Shown: positions 42,810 to 52,450 of the stretch, in pieces | Layout: each line of letters opens with the position of its first letter | Position numbering within the stretch: the first letter of the stretch is position 1 | DNA from: Methylomarinum vadi | Lineage (GTDB): Bacteria > Pseudomonadota > Gammaproteobacteria > Methylococcales > Methylomonadaceae | Direction of reading: 5' to 3' | Length of the DNA: 64,000 bases | Assembly: GCF_000733935.1 (NCBI RefSeq) | Contig: NZ_JPON01000001.1 | Coordinates: 1,844,501-1,908,500 of the forward strand | The notes under the pieces: model-generated | Told to the model about the DNA's origin: nothing | Seen by the model: the letters and a program-made list of their open reading frames with translations, nothing else | The model's database searches: none | Made by a program: the position numbers and the translations under genes

Positions 42810-43775
42810 ATGAAACCGAACTCGAGTATCGATTTTAAAATATTCTTTGTTTTTATCGCGGTCCTGGCGGTTCCTGCCTTGATCACCTTGTCGACTATCG
42901 ATGTGAGCCAAAACAAGATCGTTCCGGTCGAAAACTCCTCCCCATTGGGCTACACCTGGAGCCTTTCCTTGTTTATCGTACCGATACTGGCCATCGTTGC
43001 CTGGCTTCATTTACGGCATAAAAAGATCATCATTCAAAAAGCTTTTTGGATTTCATTGCTGTTTTTGATTCCGTTGGGCTTTATTCTGGACCTGTTTTTC
43101 GGCTTGAGTTTCTTTACGTTCAAGAATCAGGGCGCCGTGTTGGGAATTTATTTACCGGGTTTGGATATCGCCCAGTGGAAGTGGCTGCCGGAACTGCCGA
43201 TAGAGGAATTCGTCTTCTATGTCACCGGATTTATTGCAGTGTTGTCGATCTATCTGTGGTGCGATGAATATTGGCTGGCCGCCTACAATATTCCCGATTA
43301 TTACCAGGAAAGCAAATCGGTCGATAAGCTGGTGTTATTTCATCCGCAATCGATCGTCATCGGCATTTTATTGGTCATTGCGGCCACGCTCTATAAAAAC
43401 CTGGTTCCGGGTCCGGATCAAGGCGGTTTTCCCGGGTATTTCGCATTTTTGGTCGCCGCCAGCTTCATTCCTTCCGCCGCATTTTTCAGAAGCACACAGC
43501 GCTTTATCAATTGGCGGGCGTTCAGCAGCACTTTCTTCTTCGTATTGTTGATCAGCTTGATCTGGGAGGCGACGCTGGCCGCGCCTTATCAATGGTGGGG
43601 CTACAACGACCGGCAAATGATCGGCATTACCGTCGACGCATGGGTCGGGCTGCCGGTTGAAGCGGTTTTAGTCTGGATGGCCGTTACCTTTACTACCGTG
43701 ATCGGCTATGAAACGATCAAAATTATCCTGCATAAGGACACCGCTTTGAAACACGCGCTGTTCGGCAAACAATAA
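42810..43775 (+). CDS. Membrane protein with lycopene-cyclase-like (CrtYcd) repeats
   Basis: 321 residues with about eight membrane helices in two similar halves. Each half has a helix opening with the P-x-E(E) motif typical of heterodimeric carotenoid cyclases: LPELPIEEFVFYVTGF (about 126-141) and AWVGLPVEAVLVWMAV (about 278-293). In the CrtYc/CrtYd family these acidic residues drive cyclisation of lycopene ends. The second motif has one Glu only. The neighbouring CarH-type repressor supports a pigment role, as CarH controls carotenoid genes elsewhere. AAAAAAGGG lies before the ATG. No phytoene synthase or desaturase is in the window. Confidence 0.65.
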   Translation: MKPNSSIDFKIFFVFIAVLAVPALITLSTIDVSQNKIVPVENSSPLGYTWSLSLFIVPILAIVAWLHLRHKKIIIQKAFWISLLFLIPLGFILDLFFGLSFFTFKNQGAVLGIYLPGLDIAQWKWLPELPIEEFVFYVTGFIAVLSIYLWCDEYWLAAYNIPDYYQESKSVDKLVLFHPQSIVIGILLVIAATLYKNLVPGPDQGGFPGYFAFLVAASFIPSAAFFRSTQRFINWRAFSSTFFFVLLISLIWEATLAAPYQWWGYNDRQMIGITVDAWVGLPVEAVLVWMAVTFTTVIGYETIKIILHKDTALKHALFGKQ

Positions 43776-43799
43776 CTCGCTCAATCATTAGGATAAAAC

Positions 43800-44459
43800 A
43801 TGACATTCGACTCCCGCTTTAAATTTATCCTGGGAACCATGGTCTTCGCCTTGGCGGCGGACCTGGTCGCCTGGAAGCTTCGAGCCGGTTGGCCGGCGGC
43901 GGCATTGATCACGGCGGTGATCAACCTGGTGCTTTTGTTTTATGTTATCAGGCAAAAAGACACACTGTTGGCCAAATTACTTTTCTTTGGCGTGCTGGTC
44001 GGTTTTGGCGAATTACCTACCGACCATCTGGCCGTCGCGATACAAAAAACGCTGGTTTATCCGAGCGACGAGCCGTTTATTTGGTCCTCGCCCGCTTATA
44101 TGCCTTTTTCCTGGACGATCGTGATGACGCAATTCGGTTACCTGGCCTGGTGGATGACGCAGCGATGGGGATTGGCCGTCGCGACCGTTTTAACGGGAAT
44201 ACTAGGCGCGGTTAATTTACCCGCCTACGAGTTTTTGGCCAAAGGGGCCGGCTTCTGGTATTACCGGAACGCCACTATGGTGTTCTTCGATTCGACGCCT
44301 GTTTATGTCATCGTCGGCGAGTTTTTGCTAACGCTGAGCATTCCCTATATCGTTCGCCAAGTGGAGCGATCGCGCGTAATCGCGATCGTCGCCTGGAGCG
44401 GGGTGCAATCGCTCTTGATCTATCTTTCCACCGTAGTCGCCTATCATTTTTTCGCCTAG
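43800..44459 (+). CDS. Polytopic membrane protein, possibly pigment- or lipid-related
   Basis: 219 residues with about seven helices. Polar motifs within or beside membrane segments are GFGELPTDHLAV, SPAYMPFSWTIV and GAGFWYYRNA. It follows the cyclase-like gene by 24 bases on the same strand with AGGATAAAAC before the ATG, so the two form an operon. I cannot place it in a characterised family. Its loop pattern recalls membrane enzymes of isoprenoid metabolism, but this is weak. Confidence 0.6.
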   Translation: MTFDSRFKFILGTMVFALAADLVAWKLRAGWPAAALITAVINLVLLFYVIRQKDTLLAKLLFFGVLVGFGELPTDHLAVAIQKTLVYPSDEPFIWSSPAYMPFSWTIVMTQFGYLAWWMTQRWGLAVATVLTGILGAVNLPAYEFLAKGAGFWYYRNATMVFFDSTPVYVIVGEFLLTLSIPYIVRQVERSRVIAIVAWSGVQSLLIYLSTVVAYHFFA

Positions 44460-44490
44460 CCCAGCCTTGACTCATATATGGGCTAGGCGA
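44452..44490. terminator. Bidirectional terminator, 12-bp stem
   Basis: TCGCCTAGCCCA (44452-44463) pairs exactly with TGGGCTAGGCGA (44479-44490). It overlaps the end of the plus-strand gene and lies 10 bases from the stop of the convergent TonB receptor gene, serving both. Confidence 0.75.
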
Positions 44491-44499
44491 CTCTCGGAG

Positions 44500-46488
44500 C
44501 TAATAACTGAATGCGATCTTGCCGTAAACGCCGCGCTGAACTTCCGCGGCGCCGGCAACGGCCGCATTACCGAATTCTGGGTGGTGGCTATCCAACAGAT
44601 TCTGTCCGACCACCGAAAACTCGAAGTTTTTGCTGGGTTCCCAGGCCAAACGCAGATCCAATTCGGTATAGCCGGGAATATTTTGGTTCGGTAAATTATC
44701 GACATAACGCACGGTCGTATCCAATTTCAGATTCTCCGGCAGATCCATCGAAGACCGCAGGACGAATTGATGATGCGGCGAGTCGCCTTCGGCGGCGTCC
44801 GGATTTGGATCGGTGCTGATGTCCCGGGTATGCAGTTGCATTTGCAGAAAAGAGTAAGTGCCTTGCAGGCGCCACCACTCCAGCGCCTGCCATTGCGCCA
44901 CCAGTTCCACGCCATAGGTTTCGCCGCTGACGTTATTGCCGGGATAGAAAGGAACAACCAAGTGCGGCGTGGGCGTGGTGCTCAAATACGCCGCGCCGAC
45001 TTCGGTGCTGGTCAGCTTGTCGTAATCGTTATAAAACGCGGCGATATCGAACGAAACATTGTCGTTCGGTTGTAAGCGGTAACCGATTTCGTAAGCGATC
45101 AACTGTTCCGAATCGAAATTGCTGTTGCCCCGACCAACGATATAGGCAGGACCGGTTTGCCCCAAATAAATCGCCTCCAGGTCATGGTCTATCCGGTTAG
45201 GAATCCTGACCGCCCGCGACACCGAGGCCCACAGCGTCTGCTTGTTGTCCGGCGTCACGATCAACCTGGCATTGGGCTGGAATTCGAAACCGCTGAAATC
45301 GTTGTGCTCGAATTTCGAGCCGATAATAAACTTCAGCCGATCCGGCAACAATGTCAGTTCGTCCTGGATAAACCCGTTATACAAAACGAATTCCCGATTC
45401 GGCGGCGTAAACGAAAAATTCACCGCGTTGTGGTCTTCCGCCCTGACATAACGCCAGCCGATGCCCCAGTTAACGTGCTGCCAGGAAGATAGCTCGAAAT
45501 GATTTTGAAAATCCAAGTCGTAGGTATCGACCAAGGTATTGATGGCATCGTCGATCGCTGAAAAGGACGTTTTGTTTTCGGTCCGGTCATAATACATTTG
45601 CAACCTGAACCCCGCCGTCGGCGATAACGTATGGGTCCATTTCCCCAGTACGTTGCCGCCCGAATAATCCTCGCCGATGTTCGCCATCACCGGGGCCGTC
45701 AGCGTCGGGGAAACGATACTGCGGAAACTGCCTGCCTTGCCGTGATAGATATCGCCCTGCAATGTCACCGCATCCTGCTCGGTCAATCGCGCATCGACCC
45801 TAAAACCGCCCTGGACATTCTCCCATTCGTCATTGGTATCCTTACCGGAGACCGACCTGAATTTATCGCGTTGAATATATTTAACATAGGTCCGGTAATC
45901 GATATGCTCATCGATTTTCCCGCCGTAGCGCATCGAGCCGAACCCACGCTCTTCGCTGCCGCCGCCGGCGGTGACCAACAGTCCTTGGGTATCCTTGGCC
46001 TGTTTGGTAATCACATTGATGACGCCGTTAACGGCATTGGAACCCCACATCGTCGCACCCGGTCCACGGATCACTTCGATACGATCGACATCTTCCAACA
46101 TCACGTCTTTGGTTCGCCAAAGCGTGCCCGAAAAGACCGGATGATAAACCGTTCTCCCATCGATCATGACCAATAGCTTGTTGGAATCCGTCCGGTTAAA
46201 CCCTCGTGAGCTGATGGCCCAGGTATTCGAGTTCAACCTTGCCACTTGCAGCCCCGGCACCAGTCTTAAGGCTTCGGGAACCGATGTCGCACCGGAACGT
46301 TTGATTTCCTCATTGCCCAGAACATACACCGCCGCCGCGGTATCCGACACACGCTGCTCGCGCCGGGATGCGGAAAAAACGATGGATTCCGCTTGCACCC
46401 AGCTTAACTCTTCCTCCAAGGCGGAAGAGAATGCGGGCAATGGCAACATGACTGCCGCCGAAAGTGTAAGTGGAATCCTATTATTCAT
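44500..46488 (-). CDS. TonB-dependent outer-membrane receptor
   Basis: 662 residues: a signal peptide (about 1-23), a TonB-box-like stretch (AESIVFSASRREQRVSD), a plug domain (about 45-165) with DVDRIEVIRGPGATMWGS and GVINVITKQA, and a 22-strand barrel ending in KIAFSY. It imports a scarce ligand, such as a siderophore, cobalamin or other metal complex, using TonB energy. The substrate cannot be told. Cobalamin would fit the neighbouring B12 photoreceptor, but there is no BtuB hallmark to support it. It is monocistronic and upstream of a terminator. Confidence 0.93.
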   Translation of the reverse strand: MNNRIPLTLSAAVMLPLPAFSSALEEELSWVQAESIVFSASRREQRVSDTAAAVYVLGNEEIKRSGATSVPEALRLVPGLQVARLNSNTWAISSRGFNRTDSNKLLVMIDGRTVYHPVFSGTLWRTKDVMLEDVDRIEVIRGPGATMWGSNAVNGVINVITKQAKDTQGLLVTAGGGSEERGFGSMRYGGKIDEHIDYRTYVKYIQRDKFRSVSGKDTNDEWENVQGGFRVDARLTEQDAVTLQGDIYHGKAGSFRSIVSPTLTAPVMANIGEDYSGGNVLGKWTHTLSPTAGFRLQMYYDRTENKTSFSAIDDAINTLVDTYDLDFQNHFELSSWQHVNWGIGWRYVRAEDHNAVNFSFTPPNREFVLYNGFIQDELTLLPDRLKFIIGSKFEHNDFSGFEFQPNARLIVTPDNKQTLWASVSRAVRIPNRIDHDLEAIYLGQTGPAYIVGRGNSNFDSEQLIAYEIGYRLQPNDNVSFDIAAFYNDYDKLTSTEVGAAYLSTTPTPHLVVPFYPGNNVSGETYGVELVAQWQALEWWRLQGTYSFLQMQLHTRDISTDPNPDAAEGDSPHHQFVLRSSMDLPENLKLDTTVRYVDNLPNQNIPGYTELDLRLAWEPSKNFEFSVVGQNLLDSHHPEFGNAAVAGAAEVQRGVYGKIAFSY

Positions 46489-46563
46489 CCGGGGTGGCTA
46501 TGGTCTCAACAATAAAGGTTCTTCAAAGTAAGTAATGTAGTACAAATAGCGCTATTATACGAC

Positions 46564-49500
46564 CTATACCGCAACGGTGACCGACTTTTCTTTCACTTGG
46601 TTTCGGCCATTGTGTTTGGCCTGGTAAAGCGCCCGGTCGGCGGCATTAATAAGGTCTTCGGGCTTCATTCCGTTTCCGGGAATGGCCGTTGATACGCCGA
46701 GACTCAACGTAATCGATGGCTGCGGCAAGACGAGATCGGACAACTGGATTTTTGCCGCGCTGATCCGCATGGCCTCGGCAAGCGCAAAGGCCGCCTTTCC
46801 ATCGGTTTCCGGCAGAATCGCGACAAACTCTTCGCCGCCATAACGGGCAATAAAGTCGGCGCATCGTTTAAGCTCTTTTTTTAACGTCTTGGCCACCGCG
46901 ATGAGGCACTCGTCCCCCACGGCATGGCCATAGGTATCGTTGAATTTCTTGAAAAAATCGATATCGATAAATATTACGGAAAGCGGTTTTTGCGATCGCC
47001 GCGCTCTGTGCCATTCCTTTTGCAACACCTTTTCGAACTGACGGCGGTTGGGTATCCCCGTTAAGCCGTCCAAATTAGCCAACTGTTCCAGCCTTTCGCT
47101 TTGCTGTTTTATCTTGATCTGGTTGTTGACACGGGCTTGAATCACGGGGATCTTAAACGGCTTGGCAATGTAATCGACGGCCCCCAGCTTGAAGCCGATT
47201 TCCTCGTCTTCCGTATCGGTTCTGGCGGTAATAAAAATCACCGGAATTTTTTGCGTCAATTCATTGCCTTGTAATTTTCTTAAAATGTCATAACCGTTCA
47301 TACCGGGCATATTGATATCCAGCAAAATCAGGTCCGGCGGCGGCACGGAGATGGCTTTTAACATGGCGTCGTCGCCATTGTTGGCGATAAGAACCGTGTA
47401 TTGGTCGGTCAACGCCCCTTCCAATATTTCGGTATTGATAGGTATATCATCGACAATCAATATTCTTGGCCGGTCATCCCTACATTGGCTGGGCATCGAC
47501 GATGCACGGCGATCGACTTCGTGAACCTTAATCTCGTCCTGGCCGGCGGCACTATCTCCATCCCGGAACTGTTCCGAGCGGGTTAACGCGTCTATATCCG
47601 CAAATACCGCTTGCAATGCGCGTTCCAAATCCAGCAAAGGCATTTCCAGGTCTTGACCTTCGGCGATCGCCCGTTCCAAAAGCGCTGTTTTATCGCTTAA
47701 ATCGAACGCAGCAATATTGCCGGCGACGCCTTTTAACCCATGGATCAGTTGTTGCGAGCCATCGCGATCATTCGCCCGCAAACTGGCGCGGATTTGCCGA
47801 GCAAAATCGTTAAACTGATGTTGGAAATTTTTTAACAACTTTAAATATAGCCGACGTTTCCCGGAAACATTGCCGATACCGGCGTTCACGTCGAGAGCGG
47901 AGTGGCCGGACCGCCTTGAATCCGCTAACTCCTTGGCCGACTCACCCGCAACGGAAGGTTGCAGCATTTCCGGTTCGACGGCTTGTCTCAAGCTGGTTAA
48001 TAGTTGCTTTAAATCGATCGGTTTGCCGATGCAGTCTTGCATGCCCCGTTCCAGACATTTATTTTTTTCCTCTTCGGTCGCATGGGCCGTCAGCGCGATG
48101 ATCGGTAGAGCGGTAAAACTTTGCTCGGAACGTATCTGCCGGGTCGCTTCGTAACCGTCCATCACCGGCATTTGTAAATCCATCAACACGGCATCGAAAC
48201 GGTTCGTTTTGACCATTTGCACCGCCTGCTCGCCATTATCGGCCAACGACACCTGGTAGCCGCCTCCTTCCAACATGGCTTTGGCAACCTGCCGATTGAT
48301 CTCAAAATCATCGACGACGAGTATCTTTGGTCTCGCATCTTCATCCCGGGGGGAATTGCCTGGCGCTTGCTCTTTATTGCCGTTTTCCGCGGCGATGGGT
48401 GGATTTTTTTGCAATGTGCCGATAACGGCGTTATACAAACACGATGGATTGACCGGTTTGACCAGCACATCGTCCAGACCGAGCTGTTGCACCTCGGACA
48501 TGATTTCTTCCTTGGCATGCGCCGTGACCATCAGAATGGTCGGAACCCTCTTGATTTTTTTACTCTCCTTGATTTGGCGGGCCGCCTCTATACCGGTCAT
48601 GTAAGGCATTTTCCAATCCATCAGCACCAGAGAGATTGGTTGCCCTTCGTTGCGTTCCAATATCCGGACGGCTTCCTCGCCGGAACCGGCCATGCACAGC
48701 TCGACGTTGAACGATGTCAAATAGGTCGCCAATATGTCGCGAGCCGCGGCATTATCGTCGACGACCAACACCTTCAAGCCCTTCGTATTCAATACGGGAT
48801 TCATAGGCCGGGCGGCCGTTTCCTCACCCGCTCGTTTTACCCGCACAGTAAAAATAAATTCGGCGCCCGCCCCCGGTTCGCTCTCGACATGAATCGATCC
48901 GCCCATCAACTCGACCAACTGCTTGCAAATCGATAATCCCAGGCCCGTTCCGCCGTACAAGCGGGTGATCGAACTGTCTACTTGCGTAAACGGTTTGAAC
49001 AGGTGTTTGATCTGCTCCCTGGACATGCCGATACCGGTGTCTTTTACCGAAAACCTAAGCATCAGATCGGATGGGTCGGCGGCTTGCCCTTCGGCTAACG
49101 CCACTTTCACGACGATATCGCCCGCTTCGGTAAATTTCACCGCATTACCGACCAAGTTCAATAATACCTGCCCTAATCGCAACGGATCGCCTCGTAACTG
49201 AATAGGCACCTCGTTCGCCAACAAAAAATGCAATTCGAGGTTCTTTTCCTCGGCCTTGATTCCCACCATGGTGTTTAGATAGCTGAGCACCTCTTCCAGG
49301 TCGAAATCGACGTTTTCGATGTTCAGCTGGCCGGCTTCGATTTTGGACATATCCAAAAGGTCATTGATGATGACCAACAAGGCATCGGCGGAAAACTTCA
49401 CTTTGGACAGGAAATCCCGTTGCTTGGTATTCAGCTCCGTTTTAAGGACAAGCTCGGTCAATCCCATGATCGCATTCATCGGGGTACGAATTTCATGGCT

Positions 49501-50445
49501 GATCATGGATAAAAAGTCCGATTTGCTGTGATTGGCCTTGATGGCCTCGTCTCGGGCCGCAGCCAGTTCGAGGGTTCGTTCGTTAACTTTCTCCTCCAGA
49601 ATTTGGTTGTGGTTTTGCAACCTTTTATAAGAGAGTTGCAATTGCCTGGACATATGCACGAAAGCCGAAGCCAACACACCGATTTCATCGCGGGATTTGA
49701 TTTTCAGGTTTTCTGCCGCATTGAAATCACCGGCCGCGATGTTATCGACCGTCAGGGTCAGCTTTCTGATCGGACGCGATAACCGGTCCGCCATAATCAG
49801 CAGTATCGCGGTGGAAATCGATAGAAATGCGCATGCAATATAGATCGAACGCTTGATCAGGGTTTGCAATCGCAGATCGTGATCTTTCTGAAATTCGGTA
49901 ATTTCCCGGTTTAGCCCGTCTTTGGAAAAACCGAGCCGCAAGACACCCCAGGGTTCCGCGCTAATGCGTATCGGCGCGATAAACTCGATTACCGTCGCGC
50001 CAAACTGGTCATGCTGATAAGAAAAAGGCTGATTTTTCTCTAGCGCGAATTGGTCTTCCGGCTGTTGTAAAATGTCGAGTTCCAATTCCGGCTTCAAGGT
50101 ATGGATATAGGCCCTGCCGGAACTGTCCGCCAAAATAGCGTAATAAAGCTCCGGGTCTTTGCGCACCGATTCGGCCAGAATTTCGGAGATATGCGACAGA
50201 TTGACGGTAGCCAGGCCGTTTTGAACCTGGTTGGATAAATTATTGGCAATCGCCCTGCCGCGCGAAATTAATTTTTCTTCGTTTAAATTGATGCGCAGTT
50301 GTAATTCGCTATCGAGTATTTTTTGCTGGCTGTTAATGTAAAAATAAGTGAGGCCGGTCGTCAAAGCAACAACCAGCAAGGTTATGACTGCAATCAGCTT
50401 CCAACGCAGGCTAAAGCTCACGGTAGGCTTTTTCATCGGCTTCAC
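46564..50445 (-). CDS. Giant hybrid sensor kinase with three receivers, HPt and GGDEF
   Basis: 1293 residues. Order: membrane helix (15-37), periplasmic sensor (about 40-195), second helix (198-219), HAMP (about 220-275), coiled coil, HisKA with SMISHEIRTPMN (His317), HATPase with GTGLGLSICKQL, receiver 1 (VLVVDDNAAARDIL), receiver 2 (KILVVDDFEINRQVAKAML), HPt domain (QQLIHGLKGVAGNIA), receiver 3 (RILIVDDIPINTEIL) and a C-terminal GGDEF domain with RYGGEEFVAIL. It should pass phosphate along an internal relay and end in cyclic-di-GMP synthesis. It overlaps the upstream substrate-binding gene by 4 bases, so the two binding proteins probably feed its periplasmic sensor. Confidence 0.95.
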   Translation of the reverse strand: MKPMKKPTVSFSLRWKLIAVITLLVVALTTGLTYFYINSQQKILDSELQLRINLNEEKLISRGRAIANNLSNQVQNGLATVNLSHISEILAESVRKDPELYYAILADSSGRAYIHTLKPELELDILQQPEDQFALEKNQPFSYQHDQFGATVIEFIAPIRISAEPWGVLRLGFSKDGLNREITEFQKDHDLRLQTLIKRSIYIACAFLSISTAILLIMADRLSRPIRKLTLTVDNIAAGDFNAAENLKIKSRDEIGVLASAFVHMSRQLQLSYKRLQNHNQILEEKVNERTLELAAARDEAIKANHSKSDFLSMISHEIRTPMNAIMGLTELVLKTELNTKQRDFLSKVKFSADALLVIINDLLDMSKIEAGQLNIENVDFDLEEVLSYLNTMVGIKAEEKNLELHFLLANEVPIQLRGDPLRLGQVLLNLVGNAVKFTEAGDIVVKVALAEGQAADPSDLMLRFSVKDTGIGMSREQIKHLFKPFTQVDSSITRLYGGTGLGLSICKQLVELMGGSIHVESEPGAGAEFIFTVRVKRAGEETAARPMNPVLNTKGLKVLVVDDNAAARDILATYLTSFNVELCMAGSGEEAVRILERNEGQPISLVLMDWKMPYMTGIEAARQIKESKKIKRVPTILMVTAHAKEEIMSEVQQLGLDDVLVKPVNPSCLYNAVIGTLQKNPPIAAENGNKEQAPGNSPRDEDARPKILVVDDFEINRQVAKAMLEGGGYQVSLADNGEQAVQMVKTNRFDAVLMDLQMPVMDGYEATRQIRSEQSFTALPIIALTAHATEEEKNKCLERGMQDCIGKPIDLKQLLTSLRQAVEPEMLQPSVAGESAKELADSRRSGHSALDVNAGIGNVSGKRRLYLKLLKNFQHQFNDFARQIRASLRANDRDGSQQLIHGLKGVAGNIAAFDLSDKTALLERAIAEGQDLEMPLLDLERALQAVFADIDALTRSEQFRDGDSAAGQDEIKVHEVDRRASSMPSQCRDDRPRILIVDDIPINTEILEGALTDQYTVLIANNGDDAMLKAISVPPPDLILLDINMPGMNGYDILRKLQGNELTQKIPVIFITARTDTEDEEIGFKLGAVDYIAKPFKIPVIQARVNNQIKIKQQSERLEQLANLDGLTGIPNRRQFEKVLQKEWHRARRSQKPLSVIFIDIDFFKKFNDTYGHAVGDECLIAVAKTLKKELKRCADFIARYGGEEFVAILPETDGKAAFALAEAMRISAAKIQLSDLVLPQPSITLSLGVSTAIPGNGMKPEDLINAADRALYQAKHNGRNQVKEKSVTVAV

Positions 50446-51407
50446 TCAATTATTTGGTTTACAGAACCCAAAGCTTCCTTGTTCAATCTTAGCGGATAGC
50501 GTTTTTGCTTTTTAAGGTTCAATATGACATGGGAGCCGGCCGGGTAATCGACCTTTCTAGGAGGCGGCGAATCGTGGACTAAGGAATCGACCAAAACGGA
50601 TGCTTGCCTGCTCATCGTCGGAATGTCGGCGGAGATCACCAGGACGGCGCCAAAATCGATAAAAATCTCGCTATACGCGAAAACGGGTTTCTTTTGACTT
50701 TCCGACGACGAGAATATTTGCGCCACACTGTCCTTATTCGCCAATACCATGGGGTCGGCTATCAACCACAAAGCTTCCACTTCGCCCAACAATTCGTTTA
50801 ATCTCGGAATCAACTCATCGCTGCTCGCGATATCTTTTCCGATCACTTCGACGCCCATCTCCCGGCCCTCGTTTTCGGCATGGGACATCCATTCCTCGTT
50901 GAACTGTTTACTATAGAGCACACCGATTTTGCTCAAATCGGGAAACAGATAGCGAAACATCATCAACTGCATCATGGCGGGCAATTCTTGCGCAATACCG
51001 TAGCTCTTCTCGGTCAAAGGCAGACGCCGCCAATTCATTACCGAAGAAAACACGATGTTCTTATCGGCTGCGGCCTCGCGCGCTAGTAAATAGGCTTTTG
51101 TGCCGATCGTATAGATGATCTGATAGCGACGGTCCTGGATCAGCGCGGAAGCTTTATCGGGAGAGTCGTCGGCAAGATTGATGACGGTTGCGGAATAATG
51201 GTTATGCGCTTGAAACACCTCTTGCATTAACGCGTATTTTTGCACCGACAAATCGGAATTCACGATCAACAGCTTATCGTTGTCCCCGGCATGCGGCGTT
51301 TCAGAAAAACACCATAATAAAACGACAAGCGGGCCCGCGAACCGATAAACGATTTTGCTGATCCAGCGCAAACATGGGGCGAACATCACTCGGCTACAAT
51401 CGTTCAT
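50442..51407 (-). CDS. ABC_sub_bind-family periplasmic binding protein
   Basis: 321 residues with an N-terminal signal/membrane segment (about 20-38) and a binding-protein fold of the ABC_sub_bind family (PF04392-like): LIVNSDLSVQKYALMQEVFQ, IIYTIGTKAYLLAREA, FSSVMNWRRLPL and KIGVLYSKQFNEEW. No ABC permease or ATPase is nearby. It overlaps the kinase gene and is overlapped by the gene upstream, so a sensory rather than a transport role is likely. The start chosen keeps the coupling ATGA. Confidence 0.85.
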   Translation of the reverse strand: MNDCSRVMFAPCLRWISKIVYRFAGPLVVLLWCFSETPHAGDNDKLLIVNSDLSVQKYALMQEVFQAHNHYSATVINLADDSPDKASALIQDRRYQIIYTIGTKAYLLAREAAADKNIVFSSVMNWRRLPLTEKSYGIAQELPAMMQLMMFRYLFPDLSKIGVLYSKQFNEEWMSHAENEGREMGVEVIGKDIASSDELIPRLNELLGEVEALWLIADPMVLANKDSVAQIFSSSESQKKPVFAYSEIFIDFGAVLVISADIPTMSRQASVLVDSLVHDSPPPRKVDYPAGSHVILNLKKQKRYPLRLNKEALGSVNQIIE

Positions 51408-52246
51408 CTTCCTTTATACCCTTGTTGCTGTAACAACAGTTTTTCTTGCTCCGATAATTTACGCCACCCGTCCAACCCCAGCATTCGTAAACGCGTTTCG
51501 CCTTCCGGATTGATACCCATTTTCGCCAATACATCCAATAATTGGGTATCAGCCCTCGACCCTGCCGGCAAAGCCACTAGCGTGAGAAAATGCTGCTGGC
51601 TCGTTAACAGGGGTTTTAGCAATTGGAATTGTTTTTGATTGATTTTCTCTAAATTTTCGAAACTTCTTTCGGCGGACAACGCGGCCGTTGCCATGCCAAA
51701 GCTAACCGCCATTAATGCATCGATATCTTTTGGCACCAAAATCAGCTTAATGGTTTTCAGAATTTCTTCGCCCTTTGTTCCGAACATTTCAGCGAGCAGA
51801 TTTTCCGTATATTGTTTACTTCCGGAACAGGCGACGGTTTTACCGGATAACTGAGAAACATCGCTAATATCGTGCCTGACAGCCAGAATTTTCTTTTGCA
51901 TCGATCGCCCTTTATAAACACCTACCATCAAGGGTTGCAACGCCAGTCGGCCGCTCAGCAGTTGATAATGCCAACTGGAAAGCAGATAAACATTCTGTTT
52001 GCCTTCCAACAAGGACGTTTCAAACAGCTCTTTTTCATTGAAGGGTTGAAACCGGTAATGACCGAATTTAGCAAGATAAGTATCGAATGAAATCTTTAAT
52101 GAGGCGAAATTATTAATATTCGTTTCGGGATTATAGAAATAAATCGTTTGATAATTCGCCGTACCTTCCGCTTCGACGCCAAGCAACAAAGACGGAAACA
52201 AAGACAATACGAAAAGCAAGAGAGCCCGACTTACCTTAACTTTCAT
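51404..52246 (-). CDS. PhnD-like periplasmic solute-binding protein
   Basis: 280 residues: signal peptide (about 1-25, LLLFVLSLFPSLLLGVEA) and a two-lobe binding fold of the phosphate/phosphonate class (PhnD/NMT1-like), with YNPETNINNFASLKISFDTY and DVSQLSGKTVACSGSKQYTENLLAE. First gene of a three-gene unit with the ABC_sub_bind protein and the hybrid kinase, all overlapping by 4 bases. Likely a ligand sensor for the kinase. Confidence 0.85.
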   Translation of the reverse strand: MKVKVSRALLLFVLSLFPSLLLGVEAEGTANYQTIYFYNPETNINNFASLKISFDTYLAKFGHYRFQPFNEKELFETSLLEGKQNVYLLSSWHYQLLSGRLALQPLMVGVYKGRSMQKKILAVRHDISDVSQLSGKTVACSGSKQYTENLLAEMFGTKGEEILKTIKLILVPKDIDALMAVSFGMATAALSAERSFENLEKINQKQFQLLKPLLTSQQHFLTLVALPAGSRADTQLLDVLAKMGINPEGETRLRMLGLDGWRKLSEQEKLLLQQQGYKGR

Positions 52247-52400
52247 ATTGTTCGCTACTAATTCCTAATGCGTTTAAATAAACCAGTATAGACCAGTTTT
52301 TCCACTCTCAGTCAGTGAAAGATTAGCAATCTTGTAGAAAATAACGCGCAACATCCCCCCGCCTTTTTTCGCTATCGACCGTGGTTAATTAAGTATGACC

Positions 52401-52431
52401 GCATAAAAACTGTCATCACCGGTTTTTATGC
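52401..52431 (-). terminator. Terminator after the DUF389 gene
   Basis: GCATAAAAAC (52401-52410) pairs with GTTTTTATGC (52422-52431). On the minus strand it lies 20 bases after the stop at 52451. Confidence 0.6.
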
Positions 52432-52450
52432 CTAGCGTTTATCCATACCG

